From NCBI GenBank assembly GCA_015485375.1, contig WFTU01000252.1, forward strand, positions 1-13,904: a stretch of 13,904 nt of DNA, read 5' to 3'. Below the pieces are notes generated by a model. It ran no database searches. It was not told the DNA's origin and saw nothing but the letters and a program-made list of their open reading frames with translations. The stretch's first letter is position 1. Each line of letters begins with the position of its first letter. The DNA is from Paracoccaceae bacterium. GTDB lineage: Bacteria; Pseudomonadota; Alphaproteobacteria; Rhodobacterales; Rhodobacteraceae. This document shows positions 6,707 to 13,493 of the stretch, piece by piece. The translations under genes and the position numbers were made by a program.

Positions 6707-6967
6707 ATGATACTGGACATCAAGAACGAAAAGGGGCTGCATGCCCGCGCCTCGGCAAAATTTGTCGAAACGGTGGAAAAATTCGACGCGACCGCCGAGG
6801 TTTCGCGCGATGGCATGAGCGCGTCCGGCGACAGTATCATGGGGCTGCTGATGCTCGCGGCCTCGCAGGGCACGCAGATCGAGGTGGAGACCGCCGGTCC
6901 CGAAGCGGACGCGCTGGCCGAGGCGCTGAAAGAACTGGTGGACGGGCTGTTCGGCGAAGGCAAGTAG
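6707..6967 (+). CDS. Phosphocarrier protein HPr (NPr type)
   Basis: 86 residues, typical HPr length. GLHARASAKFVE gives the phosphotransfer His at residue 12. SGDSIMGLLML gives the regulatory Ser at 43, equivalent to Ser46 of Bacillus HPr, the HprK target. Both sites are intact, so HPr here can be read by enzyme I, EIIA and HprK. The ribosome site AGGGG overlaps the manX stop codon, followed by ATG. Enzyme I (probably PtsP) must be encoded elsewhere. It is the last gene of the chvI operon: its TAG is followed directly by the CTA that is the reverse complement of the acyltransferase stop, leaving no terminator between the two genes. Confidence 0.95.
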   Translation: MILDIKNEKGLHARASAKFVETVEKFDATAEVSRDGMSASGDSIMGLLMLAASQGTQIEVETAGPEADALAEALKELVDGLFGEGK

Positions 6968-7684
6968 CTAAACCTCGAAACCGGCCTCGCGCATCAGACG
7001 GTTCGAGTTGCTCTCGATCACATCCTCGATTTTCTCCATGAAGGGGCGCAGCTCCATGCCCGCCGGAATCGGCTCCAGAAATTCCATCACCGCCGTGCCC
7101 GGCTTGATAACCGGACTGCGCCGCGCCCAGAACACGCCGCAATTGGTGGCTGCCGGCACACAGGTCTGGTTCATCTGGGTATAAAGGACACCGGCACCGA
7201 CCTTGTAGGGGCTTTTGACCCCCGGCAGAACGCGGGTGCCTTGCGGGAAGATCACCGTCTGCCCGTCGTGGTGTTTGTCGGCCTTGATATGCGCGACCAT
7301 CTGCTTGATCGCACCGCCTTTCTTGCCGCGCGCGACCGGCGGGCAACCGATACGCCAGCCGTAAATGCCGATCACCGGCGCCCAGAGCAGTTCGCGTTTC
7401 ATGATGAATTTTACCCGCGGCAGTTTGTAGGCCAGCATCAGAATGTCGAGGAACGACATGTGTTTGGAACAGACCAGAACCTCTTCGGTCGGAACCGTGC
7501 CGCGGAATTCGACCTTCAGCCCGCAGATAAGGCGAAACATCCAGAAGGAAAACCCGCAGTAACGTTTGATAACCCAGAAGGCCCCCTCGCGTGACCACAG
7601 GGCAATCGGCAGGCACACCAGACCCCATAGAAACAGGGACAAATACATGATCAGATTGGCGAGCTGCGAGCGGATAAGGAGCAT
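6968..7684 (-). CDS. 1-acyl-sn-glycerol-3-phosphate acyltransferase (PlsC family)
   Basis: 238 residues. A membrane-facing N-terminus (MLLIRSQLANLIMYLSLFLW, about 8-30 hydrophobic) precedes the acyltransferase fold. Motif I is KHMSFLD (His75, Asp80, the HX4D pair), a middle motif is GWRIGCPPVARG, motif III is FPQGTR (146-151; Gln replaces the usual Glu, a variant seen in PlsC relatives), and motif IV is CVPAATNCG. The expected role is transfer of an acyl chain to lysophosphatidic acid in the inner membrane for phospholipid synthesis; a related lysophospholipid or aminolipid substrate cannot be excluded. The start at 7684 has only a weak AGG site; Met13 is an alternative. The gene is divergent from the zinc-ribbon gene. 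Confidence 0.9.
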   Translation of the reverse strand: MLLIRSQLANLIMYLSLFLWGLVCLPIALWSREGAFWVIKRYCGFSFWMFRLICGLKVEFRGTVPTEEVLVCSKHMSFLDILMLAYKLPRVKFIMKRELLWAPVIGIYGWRIGCPPVARGKKGGAIKQMVAHIKADKHHDGQTVIFPQGTRVLPGVKSPYKVGAGVLYTQMNQTCVPAATNCGVFWARRSPVIKPGTAVMEFLEPIPAGMELRPFMEKIEDVIESNSNRLMREAGFEV

Positions 7685-7736
7685 GGTTCAAGCCTGAAAA
7701 AGTGCGTTTTTTCCGGTTTATCCATACGCTTGGCAA

Positions 7737-7764
7737 AATACAACATCGGCAGAAAGTGCCGCAA
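7737..7764 (-). promoter_or_regulatory. Candidate promoter for the acyltransferase gene
   Basis: On the minus strand TTGCGG (7764-7759), 16 bases, then TGTATT (7742-7737). Modest matches, about 50 bases before the ATG. Confidence 0.22.
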
Positions 7765-7767
7765 TGC

Positions 7768-7796
7768 TTGGAAAGCGCGGTCGGCGCGGCTAAAAC
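7768..7796 (+). promoter_or_regulatory. Candidate promoter for the zinc-ribbon gene
   Basis: TTGGAA (7768-7773), a 17-base spacer, then TAAAAC (7791-7796). Position about 56 bases before the ATG and correct spacing support it; found by eye only. Confidence 0.35.
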
Positions 7797-7851
7797 TAGA
7801 GGAATACTTGATTCGCGCTTTGCGGATCGTCTTTTGGTTGGGGAACATTTC

Positions 7852-8973
7852 ATGCGGATTACATGCCCGTCCTGCGGAACGCAGTATGACGTCGACGAAA
7901 ACGATATCGCGTTTTCCGGACAGGAAGTGCAATGCAGCGAGTGTCAGGAAATCTGGATCCAGAAGCGGGACGGATCGGTTCTGGCGCTCGATACCGACGA
8001 ACCCGAAGAAACGGTCGCCCCCAAGGGTGACGAAGCGCCTGCAGAAGAACCGGCCGAGCCCGGGGTTCGCCCGCCCGAAGAGACCGAAAAAGTCAAAGAG
8101 GTTTGGGACGAGATTAGCGAACTGGCCAAAACCACCGAGGATGACCCCGAAGAAGAACCGGACGAGAGCGAAAGCGACGAGGCCGACGAGGAGCCGGAAA
8201 CCGACTTCCCGCCCATTCAGGAAACACCGGCTGTGGTCGATGAACCGGCAAATGAACAAGCCAATGACAGGACAGAAAAACCTTGGGAAAGCGACGAAAT
8301 ACCAGAGGATGACGCGGCCGCCGAAGAGGTGTCCGGCATCCTTGATGAAATAGAAGATGCCATCGAAATCACGGAAACCGAAGACGAACTCTCCGAGAAA
8401 ATCACGCCGGAAGCCGAAGAAGATGGCGCGACTGGCGAGAATGAAGAGAGCGACGTCGATAAGGACGAAAAAGGCGAAGAAGATGACGAGAGTGACGTCA
8501 AGCTGCGCCTGGTGTCCGACGCGGATGCCGATGAAGGCGAAGACGAGGCCGTGGAAAATGAAGACGAGTTTGACGAGGACGAACTCCTCAAGACCTTCCG
8601 CACGCAAATCGAAATCGAGGACGAGCTGGAGGCCAACCCTCCGCCCGTTGATGAAAATGTCACCCCCCTCCCCGCAGACCTGATCGGCCGCCGTGCGCGG
8701 GGAGCAAATATCGACGCTGTGAAAGAAAGTATTCGCTCCGCCGATACGGGCGAGTCGGCTGTTACGCCGCGAAACCGGTTCCGGCGCGGGTTTATTCTAC
8801 CACTGCTCCTGTTGGCTATTGTCGCCGCCATCTATGTCTTTAGCGGATCGATCGTTGCGATGGTTCCGGCACTGGCTCCGGTGGTAAACAGTGTGATTGC
8901 GTTTGTGGACGTTGTGCGCAGCGCGGCAGCCGGCGTTGGCAACCTGATCCTCGGGCTGATAAACCGCAGCTAG
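7852..8973 (+). CDS. Zinc-ribbon (MJ0042-type) acidic membrane protein
   Basis: 373 residues in three parts. Residues 1-35 form an MJ0042-type zinc ribbon, CPSCGTQYDVDEND followed by VQCSECQEIW, with metal ligands Cys5, Cys8, Cys28 and Cys31. Residues about 45-305 are a long linker dominated by Glu and Asp, low in aromatics, probably disordered. Residues about 314-335 are a transmembrane helix (FILPLLLLAIVAAIYVFSG), then a hydrophobic tail of about 38 residues that may form a second membrane or amphipathic helix. The start at 7852 is chosen because GGGGA precedes it and the ribbon begins there; the frame opens back to 7702 without a protein-like sequence. Such proteins occur in Rhodobacterales near ftsE/ftsX and plsC. 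Function unknown. The stop shares bases with the stop of the convergent DUF4175 gene. Confidence 0.88.
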   Translation: MRITCPSCGTQYDVDENDIAFSGQEVQCSECQEIWIQKRDGSVLALDTDEPEETVAPKGDEAPAEEPAEPGVRPPEETEKVKEVWDEISELAKTTEDDPEEEPDESESDEADEEPETDFPPIQETPAVVDEPANEQANDRTEKPWESDEIPEDDAAAEEVSGILDEIEDAIEITETEDELSEKITPEAEEDGATGENEESDVDKDEKGEEDDESDVKLRLVSDADADEGEDEAVENEDEFDEDELLKTFRTQIEIEDELEANPPPVDENVTPLPADLIGRRARGANIDAVKESIRSADTGESAVTPRNRFRRGFILPLLLLAIVAAIYVFSGSIVAMVPALAPVVNSVIAFVDVVRSAAAGVGNLILGLINRS

Positions 8974-11396
8974 AACCTGTCCAGCAAGCGTTTGAGATAG
9001 TCGATCTCGGCCTCCGGTCGGGTGCGTTCGCCGGTGCGGCGGCGGATTTCGTCCAGCAGTTCCTGCACCCTGCCCTGCAAATCCGGATCCGGCACCAGTT
9101 GTTCGGATGTCTCCGAAGAACCTGTCTCGCCCAATGGTCGCCCGAGGGGGTCGGTGCGGCGGGAGTTTTGCGTCTCGCCGGGCTGGATGCCCCGCTGGCC
9201 CTCGGCGGCTTCGCGCATTTCCTGATCCAGTTGCCGGATCCCCTCGCGCAGGTTTTCCAGCGCGCGGGCCTGATCGTCGAGGGCACCGCGCTGGTCGCCC
9301 TCGCGAAGGGCTTCGCCCGCGTCGCCCATGTTGCGCTCGGCCTCGGCAAGCGGGTCGCGGTCGCCGCCCGGTTGCTGTTGCAATTCGTTCAGCAGGTCGC
9401 GTAAGGCTTCCTGCCGGTCGGCGAGATCTTGAGAGCCTTCGCCGCTGTTGTTCAGGCTCTCCTGCAACTGGCGGAAAGTCTCGTCGGACAGGCCCTGCTG
9501 CTGGCGCAGGGCGTCGAGCATTTGCTGCAGGGTCTCGGCTGACGGATTATCGCCCTGCGTCACCTGCAGGTTTTCCAGCAGGTCGGAAAGCTGGTCGAGC
9601 ATCGCCTGCGCCTCGGCCCGCTGGCCGTTTTCCGAAAATTGCTTCAACTGGTCGAGCATATCCTGAATGGCGCTATCATCCAGCATCCGGGTCTCGCTGC
9701 CGGATGACTGTTGTGAGTCACCTTGTTGTTGCGCTTCCTGCGCCAGTGCGTCGAGGTAGTCGCGGGTAGCCTGTTCGAGTTCTTCGACCAGTTGCTGCAG
9801 TTCCTGTTCGCTGGCGCCCTCCTCCAGGGCCTGCGACAGGCGTTCCTGCGCGCGGCGAAGGCGTTCGCGAACATCCGCAAGGCTGCCATCCTCGAGTATC
9901 AGCGCGAGGTCCCAGAGGCGATCGGCCACCTCGGCCCGTCCGGCATCATCCAAGCCCGCGCGCGACAGGGCGTCGAAACGGCGGATGGCGGCGCGCAGGA
10001 TAAGATAGGTGCTGGCGGGGAGTTGATATTCTTCGGGCAGATAGGTGACGGCGCGCAGAACCCGAAGGGCGCGGGCATCGTTTTGTGGCGACCAGAGGAT
10101 ATCGCGGCGCTGCTCGGCAATGGCGGCGGCGAGCGGGTTCAAGAAGCGCTTGCCGGGCAAGGGGGCGGAGACAGTTGCAGGCGGGCTTTGCTGGCCTGCG
10201 CCGTCAAGCACCGTCAGAGTGATGGTCACCGGCAGGCCGGACCACGGGTGTTTGCTCAGATCCTCGCTCAGGGTTTGCGCGAAATCCTGTGTGGAGCCGG
10301 AGAACGGCATCGGCAGTTCCAGCGTGATCGACGGTTGCGGCACGGGATCGGGGGCCAGCCCGTAGGTGCGGTCTATGGCCTCGAGATCAAGGGTGATGGT
10401 GGCCAAGCCGGAAACCACGCCGTAGTCATCGGTGGCTTCGAAGGCCAGTTGCATCTCGCCACCGGCATTGGCTACCGGATCGGCAGGAATGGACGCCACA
10501 GGCGGGATGTCGGGCAGCATGGTGAACTGCCATTCACCGAGGGCTGTCTTGCCGTTTAGCAACCGTATCCCGCCGCTACGGGAAACGGTGAAAACCGTGC
10601 CGCGCAAGCCTTCGCTCTCGCTGACAAGGGCTGTTTCGGTGCCGGACAGGGTTTCCTGCAAACTGATCGCATCGCCCAAACCATAGACCCGCAAAACCAC
10701 TTCGGAACCTTGCGGCAGGGGGATCATCTCGCCTTCCGGCGCTTCGGGCAGATAGATCGAGGGCTTGCCGGTGTATTCCGGCGGGTTCACCCAGGCCTCG
10801 AAACTGACGGTTTCGGTGTTGCCGGCGGTCACTCCACCACCAGCCACCTGCCGGAACACGTCGGTCAGGTCGCGCGGAGCGAAGACGACGGCCGAAAGCG
10901 CCAGAACCAGCGCCATCAGGCGCAGGGCATGGCGGTCGCGCCGTGCCAGCTGCAAATCGGGTGGCGGAGGGGTGGTCTCCAGCGCCGCTGCGGCCATCCG
11001 CGCCTGATGCTGCGCCCAGAGCGCATCGGTGAGCGGGTCGTTCGATCCGGCGGCGGGGCGATCATCCAGCGCCGACAGGGGGCGGGAATCTTGTGAGCGG
11101 TCGAGCCGCGCGATTGCCTCGGCCATGCGGGGGCGCGGGAAACGGAAGAGACCGGTTCCAGCCAGCAGAATTACGCCGATGCCCGCAACCGCGAGGATGA
11201 TCCGGCCCGCAAGAGGTGACAGCAGAGCGAATCCGTCAAAGGCGGCGAAGGCATAAAACGCCAGCACCAGCGTCGCCAGCGGCCAGAAGCGTCGGGCGAG
11301 TCGTTCCAGCCAGAGGCCCAGCAAAGACAGGACCATCCTGCCGCGCAACTGGCGCAACACTTGTTGGTAACGGTTTTCCGGTGCTTGCCTGCTCAT
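8970..11396 (-). CDS. DUF4175 / TIGR02302 family membrane protein
   Basis: 808 residues, the usual size for this alphaproteobacterial family. Three hydrophobic segments at about 38-59, 65-84 and 158-173 anchor it in the inner membrane. A probably periplasmic region of about 300 residues follows, beta-rich in appearance and including FEATDDYGVVSG. Residues about 470-740 are charged and glutamine-rich with heptad-like Leu spacing, probably long helices or coiled coil. A conserved-looking tail has TDPLGRP and ends DYLKRLLDRF. Molecular function is unknown; an envelope role is inferred from topology. The start at 11396 has an AAGGGC site and lies 25 bases after the lysA stop, so it is probably co-transcribed with lysA. 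Confidence 0.92.
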   Translation of the reverse strand: MSRQAPENRYQQVLRQLRGRMVLSLLGLWLERLARRFWPLATLVLAFYAFAAFDGFALLSPLAGRIILAVAGIGVILLAGTGLFRFPRPRMAEAIARLDRSQDSRPLSALDDRPAAGSNDPLTDALWAQHQARMAAAALETTPPPPDLQLARRDRHALRLMALVLALSAVVFAPRDLTDVFRQVAGGGVTAGNTETVSFEAWVNPPEYTGKPSIYLPEAPEGEMIPLPQGSEVVLRVYGLGDAISLQETLSGTETALVSESEGLRGTVFTVSRSGGIRLLNGKTALGEWQFTMLPDIPPVASIPADPVANAGGEMQLAFEATDDYGVVSGLATITLDLEAIDRTYGLAPDPVPQPSITLELPMPFSGSTQDFAQTLSEDLSKHPWSGLPVTITLTVLDGAGQQSPPATVSAPLPGKRFLNPLAAAIAEQRRDILWSPQNDARALRVLRAVTYLPEEYQLPASTYLILRAAIRRFDALSRAGLDDAGRAEVADRLWDLALILEDGSLADVRERLRRAQERLSQALEEGASEQELQQLVEELEQATRDYLDALAQEAQQQGDSQQSSGSETRMLDDSAIQDMLDQLKQFSENGQRAEAQAMLDQLSDLLENLQVTQGDNPSAETLQQMLDALRQQQGLSDETFRQLQESLNNSGEGSQDLADRQEALRDLLNELQQQPGGDRDPLAEAERNMGDAGEALREGDQRGALDDQARALENLREGIRQLDQEMREAAEGQRGIQPGETQNSRRTDPLGRPLGETGSSETSEQLVPDPDLQGRVQELLDEIRRRTGERTRPEAEIDYLKRLLDRF

Positions 11397-11421
11397 GCCC
11401 TTGCCCTTCAGGGACGGGAAA

Positions 11422-12690
11422 TCATTCCATCCAGTCGGGGATTGTATCGCGATTGATCATCTCTTCATAGGTCGGGCGGGCGCGCACCACGGCGAATTGA
11501 TCGTCCTGCACCAGAACCTCGGGGATCAGCGGGCGGGTGTTGTATTCGCTGGCCATGACCGCGCCGTAAGCGCCGGCGGAACGGAAAGCGACCAGATCGC
11601 CCGCGTCCAGATGCGGCAAGTGGCGCTGTTTGGCGAAGGTGTCACCGGTCTCGCAAACGGGTCCGACGATATCGACCGGTTTCGGCTCGACCCCCGCGGC
11701 AGGTTCAATCACCGGCACGATGTCGTGGTGGGCTTCATACATGGCGGGGCGGATCAGGTCGTTCATGGCGGCGTCCACGATCAGGAAATCGCGACCCTCG
11801 CCCTCCTTGCGGTAGATCACCTGCGTCACCAGCAATCCGGCGTTTCCGGCGATCAGGCGCCCCGGCTCGATCTCGATTTCGCAGCCCAGATCGCCGACCG
11901 TGCGGCGGATGACATCGCCATATTCCATCGGCAACGGCGGCGCCTCGTTCGAGCGGGTATATGGAATGCCAAGCCCGCCGCCGAGGTCGAGACGACGGAT
12001 GTTGTGGCCGTCGGCCCGCAGGGCTTCGGTCAATTCCGCCACTTTGGTGAACGCGGCCTCGTAAGGTTCCAGATCGGTGAGTTGGCTGCCGATATGGACG
12101 TCGATGCCGACCACCTCGATCCCCTGCATCGCGGCGGCCTCGGCATACACCGCGCGGGCCTTGGAGATCGGAATGCCGAATTTGTTCTCGGATTTGCCGG
12201 TGGCGATCTTGGCGTGGGTTTTGGCATCCACATCGGGATTGACCCGCACGGCAATCGGCGCGACCTTGCCGAGCGACAGGGCGACCTCGTTCAGGGCGCG
12301 CAATTCCGGCTCGCTCTCGACATTGAACTGGCGGATGCCGCCATTCAGCGCCGCCGCCATTTCCTCGCGGGTTTTTCCGACACCGGAAAACACGATGCGC
12401 TCGCCGGGAACGCCGGCCGCAATCGCACGGGCATATTCGCCACCCGAAACCACATCCATGCCCGCGCCCATGTCCGCCATAATCCTCAATACGGCCATGT
12501 TGGAATTGGCCTTCATCGCATAGCAGATCAGGTGGTCCATCCCCGCCAGCGCCTCGTCAAACACCTGATAATGGCGCTGGAGCGTAGCCGTGGAATAGAC
12601 ATAGAACGGCGTGCCGACGCTGGCGGCAATCTCGGTCAGGGGCACGCCTTCGGCATGCAGGACACCGTTGCGGTAGATAAAATGGTCCAT
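11422..12690 (-). CDS. lysA: Diaminopimelate decarboxylase
   Basis: 422 residues, normal length. It decarboxylates meso-diaminopimelate to L-lysine with pyridoxal phosphate, the last step of the DAP pathway, in the cytoplasm. Motifs: CYAMKANSN with the PLP Lys60, VHIGSQLTD (198-206), LGGGLGIPY (236-244), the phosphate-binding EPGRLIAGNAG (275-285), the cross-subunit catalytic CETGD (Cys346 to Asp350), and AGAYGAVMASEYN (372-384). The start MDHFIYRNGVLHAEGVP at 12690 has GGAG 8 bases upstream; the frame is open 21 codons further but without family sequence. An 84-bp gap upstream holds a palindrome and a possible promoter, so it may be expressed both from the argH operon and on its own. Confidence 0.97.
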   Translation of the reverse strand: MDHFIYRNGVLHAEGVPLTEIAASVGTPFYVYSTATLQRHYQVFDEALAGMDHLICYAMKANSNMAVLRIMADMGAGMDVVSGGEYARAIAAGVPGERIVFSGVGKTREEMAAALNGGIRQFNVESEPELRALNEVALSLGKVAPIAVRVNPDVDAKTHAKIATGKSENKFGIPISKARAVYAEAAAMQGIEVVGIDVHIGSQLTDLEPYEAAFTKVAELTEALRADGHNIRRLDLGGGLGIPYTRSNEAPPLPMEYGDVIRRTVGDLGCEIEIEPGRLIAGNAGLLVTQVIYRKEGEGRDFLIVDAAMNDLIRPAMYEAHHDIVPVIEPAAGVEPKPVDIVGPVCETGDTFAKQRHLPHLDAGDLVAFRSAGAYGAVMASEYNTRPLIPEVLVQDDQFAVVRARPTYEEMINRDTIPDWME

Positions 12691-12723
12691 CGGGCGCGCT
12701 CCGTTTGGCGAAAACTGGTTCGC

Positions 12724-12753
12724 GGTATAGCGGCAAGCATGGCCCTTGGCCAA
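12724..12753 (-). promoter_or_regulatory. Candidate internal promoter for lysA
   Basis: Minus strand: TTGGCC (12753-12748), an 18-base spacer, TATACC (12729-12724), ending 34 bases before the lysA ATG. The -35 half lies within a perfect 14-bp palindrome, so repression by a bound protein is conceivable. Weak consensus match. Confidence 0.3.
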
Positions 12754-12756
12754 GGG
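12743..12756. repeat. 14-bp perfect palindrome upstream of lysA
   Basis: CCCTTGGCCAAGGG is identical on both strands. It could be an operator, or as RNA a 5-bp stem with a GGCC loop. No T tail follows in either direction, so a terminator is unlikely. Confidence 0.6.
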
Positions 12757-12774
12757 GAAATGATGGCGGGGTGG

Positions 12775-13341
12775 CTAGTTCACCTCGATATTGTAGATCG
12801 ACCAGACCCACCAGTCGTCGCTCATCGAGGACAGAGCGATCCGCTCGGCGCGCGGGAATACGATGTGCGTGGGACCGAAATCTCCGATGGCGAAGGGGAT
12901 GCCGTCGCGCTTGAGGGCAACAACCGCACCTTTGGCTATGGCCTCCTCCAGCGGAATTTCCACCGCATAGCCGTCAAGGGCGCGGATGGTTACGGTTTCA
13001 CCCGTGGCCCCGGCGGCGCGCAGAACATCTTCGAGCAGCGGGCCCTCAAAGGTATAGACCGGCCCGTCCTTGGGGAAATCCGCCTTGATGCTGACCTGCG
13101 GCAAAGCCTGCAGGGCGGCTACATCGAACTGGGCAGCACTATTAAACGACAAGTCGTTGAAAATGAAAAACTTGTCGACCGCCTCCGAACTGGGGCCGCG
13201 TGTCGGCATTTCGACATTTCCGGTCACCGTCAGGATGACGGTTCCGCGAAACTCGCCATCGCGCCAGACATGGGCCGCGAGTGCAGGCAAAGCGACGAAC
13301 GACAGTCCTGCCGCGAAAAATAGGGTTTTGACGAAATTCAT
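12775..13341 (-). CDS. Secreted protein with molybdopterin-oxidoreductase-like (SUOX) fold, cofactor Cys absent
   Basis: 188 residues. Residues 1-22 are a clear signal peptide (MNFVKTLFFAAGLSFVALPALA, cut after an A-L-A site; span abbreviated here to its ends: Lys5 then a hydrophobic core). The mature part has VILTVTGNV, FDVAALQALPQV, TFEGPLLEDVLRAAGA, VTIRALDGYAVEIP, FGPTHIVFP and the terminal WWVWSIYNIEV. This pattern is that of the small periplasmic proteins usually annotated as molybdopterin-dependent oxidoreductases of the SUOX fold. No cysteine occurs anywhere, so the usual molybdenum ligand is missing and a redox role is doubtful; a binding role is more likely. The ribosome site AGGAGG is strong but half of it lies in a small hairpin. 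It lies between the lipoprotein gene and lysA. Confidence 0.75.
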   Translation of the reverse strand: MNFVKTLFFAAGLSFVALPALAAHVWRDGEFRGTVILTVTGNVEMPTRGPSSEAVDKFFIFNDLSFNSAAQFDVAALQALPQVSIKADFPKDGPVYTFEGPLLEDVLRAAGATGETVTIRALDGYAVEIPLEEAIAKGAVVALKRDGIPFAIGDFGPTHIVFPRAERIALSSMSDDWWVWSIYNIEVN

Positions 13342-13349
13342 AAAAGCCT

Positions 13350-13363
13350 CCTGTTAATACAGG
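13350..13363 (-). promoter_or_regulatory. Small hairpin overlapping the ribosome site of the secreted protein gene
   Basis: In the transcript CCTGT-ATTA-ACAGG (13363-13350) forms a 5-bp stem with a 4-base loop. The downstream arm shares three bases with the AGGAGG ribosome site (13352-13347). It is short and may only weakly affect initiation. Confidence 0.35.
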
Positions 13364-13382
13364 AACGGCTCTCCGGTGTCGC

Positions 13383-13493
13383 TCAAGGCTGTGTCTGTCC
13401 GGCAGCGGCCGGAGCAACAGGATCCCCTTTGACGCCGCAAGCGGCGAGCGGGGCCAGAAGCAGAACAACGGCAAGAACGGAGAAGATTTTCAT
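13383..13493 (-). CDS. LptM/LppL-like small lipoprotein
   Basis: A 36-residue gene. The ATG (13493-13491) overlaps the argH stop as ATGA, and GAGGTG lies upstream within argH. The peptide begins MKIFSVLAVVLLLAPLAACG: one basic residue, a hydrophobic core, and the lipobox LAAC with the lipidated Cys at 19. The mature part GVKGDPVAPAAAG follows the C-G-x-K-G-x-x-x-P pattern of the LptM (YifL) / LppL lipoproteins, which in gammaproteobacteria also sit beside lysA. In E. coli LptM assists disulfide maturation of the LPS translocon LptD. That function is inferred here only from the motif and the neighbours. The mature peptide is only 18 residues. It was probably missed by length-limited gene callers in many genomes. 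Confidence 0.8.
   Translation of the reverse strand: MKIFSVLAVVLLLAPLAACGVKGDPVAPAAAGQTQP

Noticed and set aside
6973..7006. Imperfect inverted repeat (CTCGAAACC / GGTTCGAG) as terminator for the chvI operon
   Set aside because: Large 17-base loop, a bulge and no T run; it lies in coding sequence of the acyltransferase.
7702..7851. N-terminal extension of the zinc-ribbon protein
   Set aside because: It would include the candidate promoter; the conserved ribbon starts at 7852 behind GGGGA.
7651..8607. Phe-rich minus-strand frame opposite the zinc-ribbon gene
   Set aside because: The Phe/Val-rich sequence is the reverse reading of GAA/GAC codons of the acidic linker, not a membrane protein.
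9723..10559. 278-codon plus-strand frame opposite the DUF4175 gene
   Set aside because: Lies wholly inside a complete 808-residue gene; no start signal or motif.
11395..13323. 642-codon plus-strand open frame across lysA and the secreted protein gene
   Set aside because: It spans two real minus-strand genes and their gap, and has no recognisable motif; an antisense artefact of high GC.
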